A stretch of DNA of 64,000 nucleotides, from the NCBI RefSeq assembly GCF_006159205.1, contig NZ_CP040812.1, positions 3,472,001 through 3,536,000 of the forward strand. Reading direction: 5' to 3'. This DNA is from Antarcticibacterium flavum (GTDB lineage Bacteria; Bacteroidota; Bacteroidia; Flavobacteriales; Flavobacteriaceae). Within the stretch, counting starts at the first letter, position 1. Each line of letters begins with the position of its first letter. The notes below the pieces were generated by a model that ran no database searches, was not told where the DNA came from, and saw only the letters and a program-made list of their open reading frames with translations. The translations under genes were made by a program, and so were the position numbers. Of the stretch, positions 1 through 11,154 are shown piece by piece.

Positions 1-212
1 TATTTTTTTCAGAATGGAATTAATTCTCTTTTATACCTATATGACCTATAAGTTTTAAATGGTTGCGTGGGAGATGCGGGAAATTGGTCCCTGAGTAAAG
101 ACATCAGAAAAAAGTGTCTTAAGGATCATTTCAGCATAAAATTATATAAAACAATTACGATACATTAAAAGAAGGTAGTTATAAATAGGATCCCCACGGA
201 AAAATGAACTTT

Positions 213-2627
213 TTATTTCCCTTTAGCACGGGAGGGAGAAAGCTTAAATTCACGCGCCTCTCCCACCTGGAAAGTGTGCAGGGTATCAATGACCCCAATC
301 TTCACTTCATTGCTCCAGCCTTCTTCAAAGGAGATCTTTAGTTTCTTTTTGTCAACAGAGATATATATCCAGTGGTTCCGGTAATTAACCCGCATGGAAA
401 TGGCTTTTATATTTGGAGGTATTCTCGGGTTAATCCATAATGCATGGTCCCCTACCTCCAGGCCTGCAAAATTACGCTGTATAAGATCCAGGGAACCTGC
501 CATGGCACCAAGATGAATACCTTCCGGCGTGGTACCACCCTGGATGTCCTCAAAATCACTAACTATTAACTTCTCAAAATTTTCCCAGGACATCTCCTCA
601 TCAAATTTTGAAAGTATCCAGGAAAAAACCAGCCTGCTTAGAGTTGACCCATGGGAAGTACGCTCCTTATAATACTGCACATTATTTTTTATTTGCTCTT
701 CTGTAAATTTTATTCCCAGCTTTTTAAAGATGGCCTGCAGCTCATCCCTGGAAAAGAGGTAAAATAGCATTAGTACATCTGCCTGCTTGCTTGCTTTATA
801 CTTATTTACGGTGTCACCTTCTTTTTCGAGGATCCTGTCCAGGCGTTGTATATCATTATACTTATTACGGTATTCTTCCCATGGGAATTCCTGTAGACCT
901 TCATAACCATCAAACTGGCTAATTATCCCCTCCTCCAGGAATGGTACATACATTTTTTCACTTATTTCCTTCCATAAAGTGAGTTCATCATTACCTATGG
1001 TAAGATTCCCCAGTAACTCCCTTTTCCTGCTTTTTTTTATAAGTTCAAGGATCTCCAGGGCTTTTTGCAGTACCCAGGCAGCCATTACATTGGTGTAGGC
1101 ATTATTATTTAAGCCTTGTTCTGAAGAACCGGGGAGGGTGGTATGATATTCATCCGGGCCTACAACTTTATGTATCTCATACCGGTTTTCTTTTTTATTA
1201 AAGGTGGTCTTACTCGCCCAGAATTTTGCAATATTCAGGAACATCTCTGCCCCAAAGTGGGATAGGAACAACTTATCATCTGTAGCTATAAAATAATTCC
1301 AAATATTATATGCTATGGCAGAATTCACATGCCGTTGCAGGTGGGTGTTATCCGGGATCCAGTTGCCACTCTCGGGATTAAGGTGCAGGATCTGGCTTTC
1401 TTCCCTCCCGTTACTCCCGCTTTGCCAGGGGAACATTGCGCCCCTGTAGCCTTCTTTTTTGGCTGCATGTCTGGCTTCCTCGAGACGGTAATATCTATAC
1501 ATTAATAAGCTCCTGGTAACCTCCGGAAGGCGCAGGTTCAAAAATGGGAATATATAAAGTTCATCCCAAAATATGTGACCCCGGTAAGCTTCCCCATGCA
1601 GCCCCCGGGAAGGCACCCCTACATCCAGGCCAATTGTATTGAGGGAAATTGTCTGGAAATTGTGGAAGATATGTAACCGGGTTAATTGCTGAATTTTTTT
1701 ATTGCCAATCACCCCAATATCCCCTCTGTGCCACAGGAATTTATAGGCATCTATGTGGTCCTTCAACATTTGCTGGAAGTTACCTGCCCTGCTTATATTT
1801 TGGCAGGCGTCCTGGCTTGGCTCACTAACTGCACGGTCTCTGCTGGTATGGATGGCTACAATTTTTTCTATGTTGTACTTTTCTCCTTCCTCTGCTTTAA
1901 AGCTTATAAGTTGTTCTATATACCCCTCCTTTTGGTTGGCTTCAAATTCACTTCTTATCTCCTTTCCCTTGTGGAATAACCTTGTTCTTGCAGCCTGCGC
2001 CATAGTTAATCTGGACTGGGTTGTTTGTACCTGCAGTACGAGAATATTGTTTTTCTCCACCTGTGTTCCAAGGGGTTTGAGATGGGTGCTTTCCAGTTCC
2101 CTGTACCTTGCTACGTTATCATTGATAACTGTGCCATCCAGTGCTGTTCTTATCTCCAGCTCCCCACTCCAGTTAACCGGGGTGAGGTGCCATTGGATCC
2201 CGGCCAGGTGCATATTTTGCATACTCACCAGCCGGCGACTATGAATCCTGGTGATCCTGCCATCCTGGTCTTTTATACTGAATTTCCTCTCCAAGATACC
2301 CTTTCTCATTTGCAGGACTTGTTGATATTCCAGGATCTCTACTTCCTCCAGGTTTAGCCACTTACCACCCCCGGGCCTAAAACTCAAGCACAGCCAGTTA
2401 GGAAAATTGACCAGGTCTTCGTTCTCAATATCCCGGCCTCCCACCTTAGTTTTTGCCCGGTTGAATCCACCAGCCAGATAGGTTCCCGGGTAATTGATGG
2501 AGTCATTTGAACTTTCTTCTGCAGCCCCCCGGGTTCCAAAGTAACCGTTGCCCAATGTGCATAAAGCTTCCCGAAGTTTTTGCTTTTTGGGGTTCCAGTT
2601 ATTGTAAGTAATGCAAAATGTGTCCAT
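213..2627 (-). CDS. Glycoside hydrolase family 65 protein (disaccharide phosphorylase/hydrolase)
   Basis: 804 residues, the usual GH65 length. The N-terminal beta-sandwich (about 1-270) contains LGNGYFGTRG near residue 25. The (alpha/alpha)6 catalytic barrel carries WDELYIFPFL (about 354-363), and VVGPDEYH places the predicted general acid Glu at about 493. SHGSTLS further on matches the loop that binds phosphate or water in this family. Known members phosphorolyse or hydrolyse alpha-linked glucose disaccharides such as maltose, trehalose and kojibiose. The substrate cannot be fixed from sequence, and no beta-phosphoglucomutase or sugar transporter lies inside the window. There is no signal peptide, so it is likely cytoplasmic. 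It is transcribed divergently from the hydroxyproline operon. Family is certain; substrate is unknown. Confidence 0.88.
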   Translation of the reverse strand: MDTFCITYNNWNPKKQKLREALCTLGNGYFGTRGAAEESSNDSINYPGTYLAGGFNRAKTKVGGRDIENEDLVNFPNWLCLSFRPGGGKWLNLEEVEILEYQQVLQMRKGILERKFSIKDQDGRITRIHSRRLVSMQNMHLAGIQWHLTPVNWSGELEIRTALDGTVINDNVARYRELESTHLKPLGTQVEKNNILVLQVQTTQSRLTMAQAARTRLFHKGKEIRSEFEANQKEGYIEQLISFKAEEGEKYNIEKIVAIHTSRDRAVSEPSQDACQNISRAGNFQQMLKDHIDAYKFLWHRGDIGVIGNKKIQQLTRLHIFHNFQTISLNTIGLDVGVPSRGLHGEAYRGHIFWDELYIFPFLNLRLPEVTRSLLMYRYYRLEEARHAAKKEGYRGAMFPWQSGSNGREESQILHLNPESGNWIPDNTHLQRHVNSAIAYNIWNYFIATDDKLFLSHFGAEMFLNIAKFWASKTTFNKKENRYEIHKVVGPDEYHTTLPGSSEQGLNNNAYTNVMAAWVLQKALEILELIKKSRKRELLGNLTIGNDELTLWKEISEKMYVPFLEEGIISQFDGYEGLQEFPWEEYRNKYNDIQRLDRILEKEGDTVNKYKASKQADVLMLFYLFSRDELQAIFKKLGIKFTEEQIKNNVQYYKERTSHGSTLSRLVFSWILSKFDEEMSWENFEKLIVSDFEDIQGGTTPEGIHLGAMAGSLDLIQRNFAGLEVGDHALWINPRIPPNIKAISMRVNYRNHWIYISVDKKKLKISFEEGWSNEVKIGVIDTLHTFQVGEAREFKLSPSRAKGK

Positions 2628-2933
2628 AATGATGTAGTTTTAAATGTGATGAGATAGCTATTATTCTTTTCCCCGGGCGTATTTTAAAATAAAAGTCAAT
2701 TGAAAAATTGCCTTTTCTAAGATAGAAAATCTTTTACAGAAGGGAAGGGGGGTAGCTTTTTAATAAGTTTAAATCACATTATCCAAGAGTACCGAGTTTG
2801 GAAATGACTGGCATGGAGTAAAGTTGCTAGATACTATTGTTAACAGCACAATAGTATCATATATTAGTCTTTTTTAAAAATATAATCCATAAAATGATTG
2901 TCATATTTGCGTATAATCTTAATAAAATTAATT
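2628..2933. promoter_or_regulatory. Divergent promoter region, GH65 gene versus hydroxyproline operon
   Basis: 306 bases without a gene, AT-rich. A near-match to the Bacteroidota -7 box (CATATTTG, about 2903-2910) lies 24 bases before the first operon ATG. A partly self-complementary stretch around 2830-2860 (TACTATTGTTAACAGCACAATAGTA) contains inverted arms TACTATTG/CAATAGTA. It is a good candidate operator for the AraC regulator at the operon end. The function is inferred, not shown. Confidence 0.4.
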
Positions 2934-3848
2934 ATGAAAGTGAATTGGAATGGCGTGATGCCGGCATTGACAACTAAATTTACCAAAGAAGATACGCTGG
3001 ACCTTCAAATGTTCAAAACCAACCTGGACACCCAGCTGAAGGCAGGGGTAAACGGGATCATCCTGGGAGGTACTTTGGGCGAAGCAAGTACCCTCACCCC
3101 GGAAGAGAAGCGGGAACTTACCAGGTTTGCGAAAGAAGCCGTGGGTGACCGGGTGCCGGTAATTATGAATGTGGCAGAGCAAACCACCAAAGGAGCTATC
3201 AGGGCAGTGGAGATAGCAGAAGAAGATGGTGCCTCAGGAATTATGATATTGCCACCAATGCGCTATAGGGCAGATGAAAGGGAAACGGTGGAATTTTTCA
3301 GGCAAACCGCAAAGAGTACCTCCCTGCCGTTAATGATATATAACAATCCAATTGATTACAAGATCGAGGTCACCCTTGACATGTTTGAACAACTGCTGAA
3401 GGAGGACAACATACAGGCGGTAAAAGAATCAACCCGGGATATAACCAATGTCACCAGGCTTATTAATAGATTTGGAGACAGGCTGAAGGTATTAACCGGG
3501 GTGGATACCATTGCAATGGAAAGCCTGGTGATGGGCGCAGATGGTTGGGTGGCAGGACTGGTGTGTGCCTTCCCAAGGGAATCTGTCGCGATTTATAGAC
3601 TTGTAAAGGCCGGCAGGATTGAAGAAGCCCGAAAGATCTTCCGCTGGTTCCTTCCTGTGCTGGAACTTGATATAGTTCCCAAGCTGGTACAAAATATTAA
3701 ACTGGCAGAGGTGGCAACCGGAATTGGAACGGAGAATGTGCGGGCACCAAGACTTCAGCTTGAAGGGGAAGAGAGGCAACAGGTGCAAAAGATAATTGAC
3801 GATGCAGTGGCTAACCGGCCTGTGATCGAAGAAACAGTTTTACAATAA
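2934..3848 (+). CDS. DapA-family Pyr4H2C deaminase (4-hydroxyproline pathway)
   Basis: 304 residues of the DHDPS/N-acetylneuraminate lyase TIM-barrel family. It shows GGTLGE (about 45-50), the Tyr of IYNNP (Y136) and the Schiff-base Lys in AVKEST (K164). The closest roles in this family are dihydrodipicolinate synthase and 1-pyrroline-4-hydroxy-2-carboxylate deaminase. The neighbours (hydroxyproline epimerase, D-amino acid dehydrogenase, oxoglutarate-semialdehyde dehydrogenase) point to the deaminase, which makes 2-oxoglutarate semialdehyde and ammonia. I chose the ATG at 2934 because residues begin MKVNWNGVMPAL, the normal family start; an upstream in-frame start at 2898 overlaps the promoter. 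First gene of a tightly packed operon, 9 bases before the next. Confidence 0.85.
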   Translation: MKVNWNGVMPALTTKFTKEDTLDLQMFKTNLDTQLKAGVNGIILGGTLGEASTLTPEEKRELTRFAKEAVGDRVPVIMNVAEQTTKGAIRAVEIAEEDGASGIMILPPMRYRADERETVEFFRQTAKSTSLPLMIYNNPIDYKIEVTLDMFEQLLKEDNIQAVKESTRDITNVTRLINRFGDRLKVLTGVDTIAMESLVMGADGWVAGLVCAFPRESVAIYRLVKAGRIEEARKIFRWFLPVLELDIVPKLVQNIKLAEVATGIGTENVRAPRLQLEGEERQQVQKIIDDAVANRPVIEETVLQ

Positions 3849-3857
3849 AAAGAGGAT

Positions 3858-5356
<1,499 letters not shown>

Positions 5357-5389
5357 GATAATTATTAAAAGTTAGTGCAAGAATAGCCA

Positions 5390-6397
5390 ATGATCGAACA
5401 AACATTTGAATGTATAGATGCCCACACCTGTGGGAATCCTGTGCGCTTAATCAAGTCCGGAGGCCCGGATCTTGAAGGTGCCAATATGAGTGAGAAACGC
5501 CAGCATTTCATGCGGGAGTATGATTGGGTACGCAAAGGGCTTATGTTTGAGCCGCGGGGCCATGATATGATGAGTGGCAGTATTTTATATCCGCCTCACG
5601 ATCCTCAAAATGATTTTTCTATTCTGTTCATTGAGACCAGCGGCTGCCTCCCTATGTGCGGGCATGGTACAATTGGCACCATCACCATCGCTATAGAAGA
5701 AGGCCTCGTCACTCCCAAAATCCCCGGAAAAATAAGGATGGAAGCTCCTGCCGGGCTGGTGGAGATAGAATATCAACAAACCGGGAAAAAGGTGGATTGG
5801 GTAAAAATTACCAATGTAAAGAGTTACCTCGCTGCCAGGGATCTAACTATTGAGTATCCCGGACTTGGGCTACTCAACTTTGATGTTGCCTATGGAGGGA
5901 ATTTCTATGCAATTGTAGATCCCCAGAAGAACTACAATGGCCTGGAAAATCTCACCGCTGCTGAAATTGTTAGGATGAGCCAGTACCTGCGGAAAAGCAT
6001 CAATGAGCAGTACCCCGATCAATTTATTCACCCGGAAGATCCTACCATTAGGGACGTAAGCCATATGCTTTGGACTGGCAAACCCCTTGATTCCGGTTCC
6101 TCCGGCCGTAATGCGGTCTTTTACGGGGATAAGGCCATTGATCGCTCTCCCTGCGGCACAGGCACCTCTGCAAGAATGGCCCAGCTTTATACAAAAGGGA
6201 GACTAAAACCCGGAAAAGAATTCATTCACGAAAGCTATATTGGGTCCAGGTTTGTTGGCCGCATTGAACAGGAAACAACCCTTGGTGAACATCTGGCCAT
6301 TGTCCCCAGTATACAGGGATGGGCACAGGTTTTTGGCCGTAACACTATTACAATCAACGAAAAGGATCCATACGCTTTTGGGTTCCAGGTAATTTAG
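5390..6397 (+). CDS. 4-hydroxyproline 2-epimerase (proline racemase family)
   Basis: 335 residues, typical for the family. Interconverts trans-4-hydroxy-L-proline and cis-4-hydroxy-D-proline by a two-base mechanism. Both catalytic cysteines are visible: C90 in MCGHGTIG and C255 in DRSPCGTGTSA. Retention of the second Cys argues for epimerase activity, since trans-3-hydroxyproline dehydratases replace one of these residues. The substrate 4-hydroxyproline rather than proline is inferred from the surrounding deaminase, dehydrogenase and semialdehyde dehydrogenase. Located 33 bases after the true end of the preceding gene and 6 bases before the peptidase gene, so co-transcribed. Confidence 0.88.
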   Translation: MIEQTFECIDAHTCGNPVRLIKSGGPDLEGANMSEKRQHFMREYDWVRKGLMFEPRGHDMMSGSILYPPHDPQNDFSILFIETSGCLPMCGHGTIGTITIAIEEGLVTPKIPGKIRMEAPAGLVEIEYQQTGKKVDWVKITNVKSYLAARDLTIEYPGLGLLNFDVAYGGNFYAIVDPQKNYNGLENLTAAEIVRMSQYLRKSINEQYPDQFIHPEDPTIRDVSHMLWTGKPLDSGSSGRNAVFYGDKAIDRSPCGTGTSARMAQLYTKGRLKPGKEFIHESYIGSRFVGRIEQETTLGEHLAIVPSIQGWAQVFGRNTITINEKDPYAFGFQVI

Positions 6398-6403
6398 AAT
6401 CCT

Positions 6404-8662
6404 ATGAAAAAAACGCTCTTTCTTTGCTTCTCTTTACTTTTCATTTTCTACGGAAAAACCTTTGCTCAAAAGGAAAAGATGGCCCCGGAAGTTTATGAAC
6501 AGGCATTATCCTACACCTGGTCCAAACTTGGGAAGAAGGTGTACAACCTGAATCCTGAAGTGAAGTGGAATACAGATGATTCAGGGATCTGGTTCGTTCA
6601 TTCATCAGATGTTGGGAGACAGTATCGGGAAATGGAGGTTAAGGATATTACTCAGAATCCACTGTTTGACCATCAAAAAATGGCAGCTGCTTTAGCTGAA
6701 AATTCTTCGGAAGAAATAAAGGCTGAAGATCTTAAGCTGGAAAACCTGAAAGTGAGTAAGGACAACCTGGAATTCAGGTTTGATAAGAAAACATACATAT
6801 GGGATCGCAAGGCTGAAGCTCTTTCAGAAAAGGAAAATGAGAGGAAAAACGAGAACAGGTTGGAATCTGAATCTCCGGACGGGAAGTGGGTGGCTTTTAG
6901 AAAACAACATAACCTTTACCTGCGGGAGAAGGCTACGGGAGAAGAATTTCAGCTAAGCAAGGACGGGGAGAAGAACTATGATTATGCCGGTTCTTACGGC
7001 TGGTCAGATCTTATATACGGTGAAGGGGGACCACATCCGGAAAATTTTTATGTACAATGGTCCGCAGACTCGAGGTTCCTGGCCACTCAGGTTTCAGATG
7101 TTCGAAAGGCGCAAAAAATGTATTTGCTCAACAATGCGATAGATTCGCTTTACCGCCCGCAGCTGGCAGGTTATTACCGCGGCTCTCCGGGAGATACCAA
7201 TATGGTCATGGTAAAACCTGTGATCTTTAATGTGGACCAAAAAAACGAGGTAAAAACAAAGCTGCCCACTAACACCCATATCAACACAGTTACGATCCGT
7301 TTTGGGGAGGAGCCGAATACCGCTTATGCTCAATGGGCTGAAAGGGGATTCCAAAAGCAGGTGGTACAAAAGTTGGATTTAGAAAAGCAGGTGGAGGAGG
7401 AGATATGGGAGGAAACCTCCAATACAAGTATCGACAATTTTGAATTCCGGCCACTAAAGAAAACTGGGAAAATTTTGATCCTTTCAGAAAAAAGCGGCTG
7501 GAAACAGCTGTATCTGGTGGAGGAAAAAACAGGGAAGAGTACTCCTCTCACCAACGGGGAATTCGTGGTGAATTCCATTGTGAAGGTAGATGATAAAACC
7601 GGGCGAATCTATTTTATGGCATCTGGTATATATCCTGACCTGAATCCTTATCACCAGAAACTTTACACTGTGAAGGAAGGTGAAAAGATGAAATTATTAA
7701 CCCCTGAAAAGCAGCATCACCAGGTAGATCTTTCTGGGGATTTGAAATATTTTGTTGATGAGATATCTTCCGTAGAAACACCAACAAGAGTGGTGCTGAG
7801 AGATTTGGATTCAGGAAAGATTCTAACTGATATTATAAGTCCTGATGTTAGCAAGGCGGTTGCTGAAGGCTGGGAAGCGCCTCAAACTTTCAGCATCACA
7901 GGTAAAGACGGAAAAACCCCGATTTATGGTGCGGTTTGGAAACCAACCAATTTTGACCCCAACAAAAAATATCCGGTAATAGATGCCACCTATACCGGGC
8001 CGCATACCCAGGTTTTTCCAAAGTCTTTTGACAGAGCTTTTTCCCACCAGGCAATGGCAGAACTTGGTTTTCTCGTTATTGCGGTAGACGGACTCGGTAC
8101 TGCAGGCCGTTCAAAATCCTTCAGGGAAGTATCCTATAAGGATATGGGTGATAACCTCAGGGACCATGTGCTGGCAATTCGGCATCTTGGGGAGCAATAT
8201 TCCTGGGTGGACACTACCCGGGTGGGGATATTTGGACATTCTGCAGGAGGATATGATACCGGCCGTGCGCTACTGGCCTTCCCCGAATTCTACAAAGTAG
8301 GGGTAGCCAGCTCCGGAGATCACGATTTTAGAATGGAAAAAGCCTGGTGGCCGGAGATGTATATGGGCTGGCCGGTAGATGAAAAATATGAAGAAGTATC
8401 CAATATCACCAATGCAAGGAACCTGCAGGGTAAATTGATGCTGGTGCACGGGGGGATGGATGAAAATGTGAACCCTTCAGCCACTTTTAAGCTCGCAGAG
8501 GCATTGATAAAAGCCGGAAAGGATTTTGAACTGGTGATCCTGCCGAGTCAGCCACACGGTTACAGCGGCGAGGCTTCAAATTTTTTCAATAAGAAACGCT
8601 GGAATTATTTCATACAGCACCTGCTGGACAAAGAGCCGGGCTGGGACTATAATTTTGAATAG
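6404..8662 (+). CDS. S9 family prolyl peptidase, DPP-IV-like, exported
   Basis: 752 residues. An N-terminal signal peptide (hydrophobic stretch ending near FAQ, about residue 22) sends it to the periplasm or beyond. A DPP-IV-type beta-propeller covers about residues 60-480 and an alpha/beta hydrolase domain follows. The catalytic triad is S613 in GHSAGG, D686 in HGGMDENV and H718 in QPHGYS. The family removes X-Pro dipeptides from peptide N-termini. Sitting inside a hydroxyproline operon, it plausibly trims proline- or hydroxyproline-rich peptides such as collagen fragments. The stop is separated from the next ATG by one base. Family assignment is strong; the specific substrate is inference. 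Confidence 0.88.
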   Translation: MKKTLFLCFSLLFIFYGKTFAQKEKMAPEVYEQALSYTWSKLGKKVYNLNPEVKWNTDDSGIWFVHSSDVGRQYREMEVKDITQNPLFDHQKMAAALAENSSEEIKAEDLKLENLKVSKDNLEFRFDKKTYIWDRKAEALSEKENERKNENRLESESPDGKWVAFRKQHNLYLREKATGEEFQLSKDGEKNYDYAGSYGWSDLIYGEGGPHPENFYVQWSADSRFLATQVSDVRKAQKMYLLNNAIDSLYRPQLAGYYRGSPGDTNMVMVKPVIFNVDQKNEVKTKLPTNTHINTVTIRFGEEPNTAYAQWAERGFQKQVVQKLDLEKQVEEEIWEETSNTSIDNFEFRPLKKTGKILILSEKSGWKQLYLVEEKTGKSTPLTNGEFVVNSIVKVDDKTGRIYFMASGIYPDLNPYHQKLYTVKEGEKMKLLTPEKQHHQVDLSGDLKYFVDEISSVETPTRVVLRDLDSGKILTDIISPDVSKAVAEGWEAPQTFSITGKDGKTPIYGAVWKPTNFDPNKKYPVIDATYTGPHTQVFPKSFDRAFSHQAMAELGFLVIAVDGLGTAGRSKSFREVSYKDMGDNLRDHVLAIRHLGEQYSWVDTTRVGIFGHSAGGYDTGRALLAFPEFYKVGVASSGDHDFRMEKAWWPEMYMGWPVDEKYEEVSNITNARNLQGKLMLVHGGMDENVNPSATFKLAEALIKAGKDFELVILPSQPHGYSGEASNFFNKKRWNYFIQHLLDKEPGWDYNFE

Positions 8663-8663
8663 G

Positions 8664-9911
8664 ATGCAGAAGGATTGTGTAATCATTGGGGGAGGAATTA
8701 TAGGCTTTTGTACGGCTTATTATTTGGTTAAAGATGGGCATAAAGTGACAATTCTCGACAAAGGAAATCTTGACAACGGCGCTTCCTTTGTGAATGCGGG
8801 ATATATTACCCCCAGCCATTTTATACCTTTAAGTTCTCCCGGTATGATCACTAAAGGGTTTAAATGGATGCTTAATAGTCGCAGCCCCTTCTATGTAAAA
8901 CCCAGACTGGACCTTGATTTCCTTAACTGGGCCTGGTGTTTTAAAAAATCGGCTACCGCTGCAAAGGTTGAAAAAGCCATTCCCGTCCTCCGAGAAATAA
9001 ATCTCTTAAGCAGGGAGCTTTATCAGGAACTTAAGGATGCGAGGGAATTTGATTTTAATTATGATCACCACGGTCTTCTAATGTGCTATAAAACAGATCA
9101 CGCCGGGGAGGAGGAAGCTCAAATTGCCGCAATTGCAGCTAAGGGTGGTATGAAAGTCAGCCATTTTTCCAAAGAAGAGCTCAACAACAAGTACCCGGAT
9201 GCTTCTTATAATGTGAAAGGAGCTTATTTTTATGATACAGATGCGCATATGACCCCAGATGAGTTTATGCAGCAAATGCGGGAATACCTGGTGCAAAAGG
9301 GAGTGGAGTTCAGGCCGTACACTGCTGTGAAGGATTTTGTCGTTTCGGGAAACAGGATAGAGGCCATCGAGACTTCTCAGGGCAGGATCGCTGCAGATGA
9401 GGTCACTCTTACCGCCGGCACCTGGTCCTCAAAAATTGCAGCACGACTTGGCCTTCGAATGTTACTGGAAGCCGGGAAAGGCTACAGTTTTAATTTACAG
9501 CGGGAAACCGGGATCAAAGTTCCTTCCATCCTGGTGGAAGCAAAAGTAGCCGTGACCCCTATGAATGGCTTTACCAGATTTGCCGGCACTATGGAGCTTG
9601 GTGGTATCAACCATGATATCAACAAGCTAAGGGTGGATACCATTGCCGCTGCAGCCGGAAATTATTTTGACGGATTAAAGGTTAGTGAGGAGGAAAAAGG
9701 GACCGCACGGGCCGGACTTCGTCCCTGCTCCCCAGACGGACTTCCATACATAGGACGCTCACAGAAAATAAAGAATTTAAGCATTGGGACCGGGCACGCG
9801 ATGATGGGCTGGAGCCTGGGCCCGGCAACGGGCAAAATACTGGCAGAGGTAATTGGGGAGAAGAAACCATCCCTGGACCTGCAGCCCTTTAGTCCCGACA
9901 GAAAATTTTAA
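8664..9911 (+). CDS. FAD-dependent D-amino acid (D-hydroxyproline) dehydrogenase, DadA-like
   Basis: 415 residues of the DAO/DadA flavoprotein family. The N-terminus has the dinucleotide-binding signature IIGGGIIG followed by an acidic residue at the end of the second strand (ILDKG). The C-terminal FAD-contact region is GLRPCSPDGLPYIG and GTGHAMMGWSLGP. In this operon it should oxidise cis-4-hydroxy-D-proline, made by the epimerase, to 1-pyrroline-4-hydroxy-2-carboxylate, the substrate of the deaminase at 2934. I chose the ATG at 8664 because an upstream TTG overlaps the previous stop. One base separates it from each flanking gene, so translation is probably coupled. Lacks the extra subunits of heteromeric hydroxyproline dehydrogenases. 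Confidence 0.85.
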   Translation: MQKDCVIIGGGIIGFCTAYYLVKDGHKVTILDKGNLDNGASFVNAGYITPSHFIPLSSPGMITKGFKWMLNSRSPFYVKPRLDLDFLNWAWCFKKSATAAKVEKAIPVLREINLLSRELYQELKDAREFDFNYDHHGLLMCYKTDHAGEEEAQIAAIAAKGGMKVSHFSKEELNNKYPDASYNVKGAYFYDTDAHMTPDEFMQQMREYLVQKGVEFRPYTAVKDFVVSGNRIEAIETSQGRIAADEVTLTAGTWSSKIAARLGLRMLLEAGKGYSFNLQRETGIKVPSILVEAKVAVTPMNGFTRFAGTMELGGINHDINKLRVDTIAAAAGNYFDGLKVSEEEKGTARAGLRPCSPDGLPYIGRSQKIKNLSIGTGHAMMGWSLGPATGKILAEVIGEKKPSLDLQPFSPDRKF

Positions 9912-9912
9912 T

Positions 9913-11124
9913 ATGAATAGCAATAGAGAATATGGAATTGGCGGCAGTACCGCTGCAGCAGAATTGGAAAAATTAATCGCTCCAAAGGATGGACCTGCAC
10001 CTGTACCTGGGGAGGAATTCAGGCAACGACTTCAAAAGGCATCCCGGGCCCTGCAAGCTGCTCATCTTGATGCTTTATACATCAACGCCGGGACAAATCT
10101 TTATTATTTTACCGGTACCAGGTGGAACCCTTCTGAAAGATTAGTGGGAGCCGTGCTCTTTGCCACAGGGGAATTACACTACATAGTCCCGGAATTTGAA
10201 ATAGGAACCATACAGGACTATATCGAGGTGGAGGGAGAAATTGTATCCTGGCAGGAACACGAATCTCCTACTGAAAAGATCGCTGCACTTCTTAAAGATA
10301 ACAGCAGCCTCGCGGTGGATGATTCCACCTCTTTTGCTATAGTGTCCAGGCTTCAGGAAACGATCCTCAAGATAAGCAGTGCTGAAGATCTCATTAAGGA
10401 GCTGAGAATGGTCAAAAGCAATACTGAAATTACCCAGTTGCAATATGCAATGGACCTTACAATACAGGTGCAGAAAGCCGCCGCTGCCATCCTGCGCCCG
10501 GGAATTACTACGGCTGAGGTGGAGGGATTCATCCATGAGGCTCATAAAAAATTGGGGATACAATCAGGTTCTTATTTCTGCATTGTGCTCTTCGGGAAGG
10601 ATTCGAGTTTTCCACACGGGGTTAAATCCCCAAAGGCATTGGAAGAAGGGGATATCGTGCTTGTGGATACCGGCTGCCGGTATAATGGATATCTTTCAGA
10701 TATTACCCGCACCTACATCTACGGCACCCCTTCAGCATATCAAAAAGAGATATGGGAGATAGAGAAGTCGGCTCAAATGGAAGCCTTTAAGGCAGCCCGC
10801 TTAGGTGCAACTTGTGGAAAGATTGACGAGATGGTGAGGGAGCATTTGAGGAAAAATAACCTGGGATCTAATTATGACCTTCCCGGCTTGCCGCACAGGA
10901 CAGGGCACGGCATAGGCCTGGACATTCACGAGCACCCATATATCCTTCAAGGCAATGACATTGAAATAAAGCAGGGCTTTACTTTTAGTATAGAGCCCAT
11001 GATAGTGGTGCCGGGGGAATTTGGTATAAGGCTTGAAGATCATATTTTCCTGACTGCTGAAGGTCCCAAATGGTTTACACAACCAGCACATACAATGGAA
11101 GATCCATTTGGTGTGGAGATCTAA
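9913..11124 (+). CDS. M24 family Xaa-Pro aminopeptidase-like protein
   Basis: 403 residues. An N-terminal creatinase-like domain (about 1-170) precedes the pita-bread M24 domain. The five metal ligands are visible: Asp in LVDTGCRYNG and in YLSDITRTY, His in PHRTGHGIGL, Glu in FSIEPMI and Glu in RLEDHIF. Such enzymes (Xaa-Pro aminopeptidase, Xaa-Pro dipeptidase) cleave bonds before proline, including in X-Pro and X-Hyp dipeptides. No signal peptide, so probably cytoplasmic; it would finish dipeptides released by the exported DPP-IV-like enzyme after import. The ATG at 9913 is used because the longer reading frame from 9853 overlaps the preceding gene by 59 bases. Confidence 0.85.
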   Translation: MNSNREYGIGGSTAAAELEKLIAPKDGPAPVPGEEFRQRLQKASRALQAAHLDALYINAGTNLYYFTGTRWNPSERLVGAVLFATGELHYIVPEFEIGTIQDYIEVEGEIVSWQEHESPTEKIAALLKDNSSLAVDDSTSFAIVSRLQETILKISSAEDLIKELRMVKSNTEITQLQYAMDLTIQVQKAAAAILRPGITTAEVEGFIHEAHKKLGIQSGSYFCIVLFGKDSSFPHGVKSPKALEEGDIVLVDTGCRYNGYLSDITRTYIYGTPSAYQKEIWEIEKSAQMEAFKAARLGATCGKIDEMVREHLRKNNLGSNYDLPGLPHRTGHGIGLDIHEHPYILQGNDIEIKQGFTFSIEPMIVVPGEFGIRLEDHIFLTAEGPKWFTQPAHTMEDPFGVEI

Positions 11125-11154
11125 ATTTTCTTTGGGTTATATTTGCTTCAAGCG

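Noticed and set aside
1686..2357. Plus-strand frames inside the GH65 gene
   Set aside because: They are antisense to a well-supported enzyme and contain no recognisable domain or start context.
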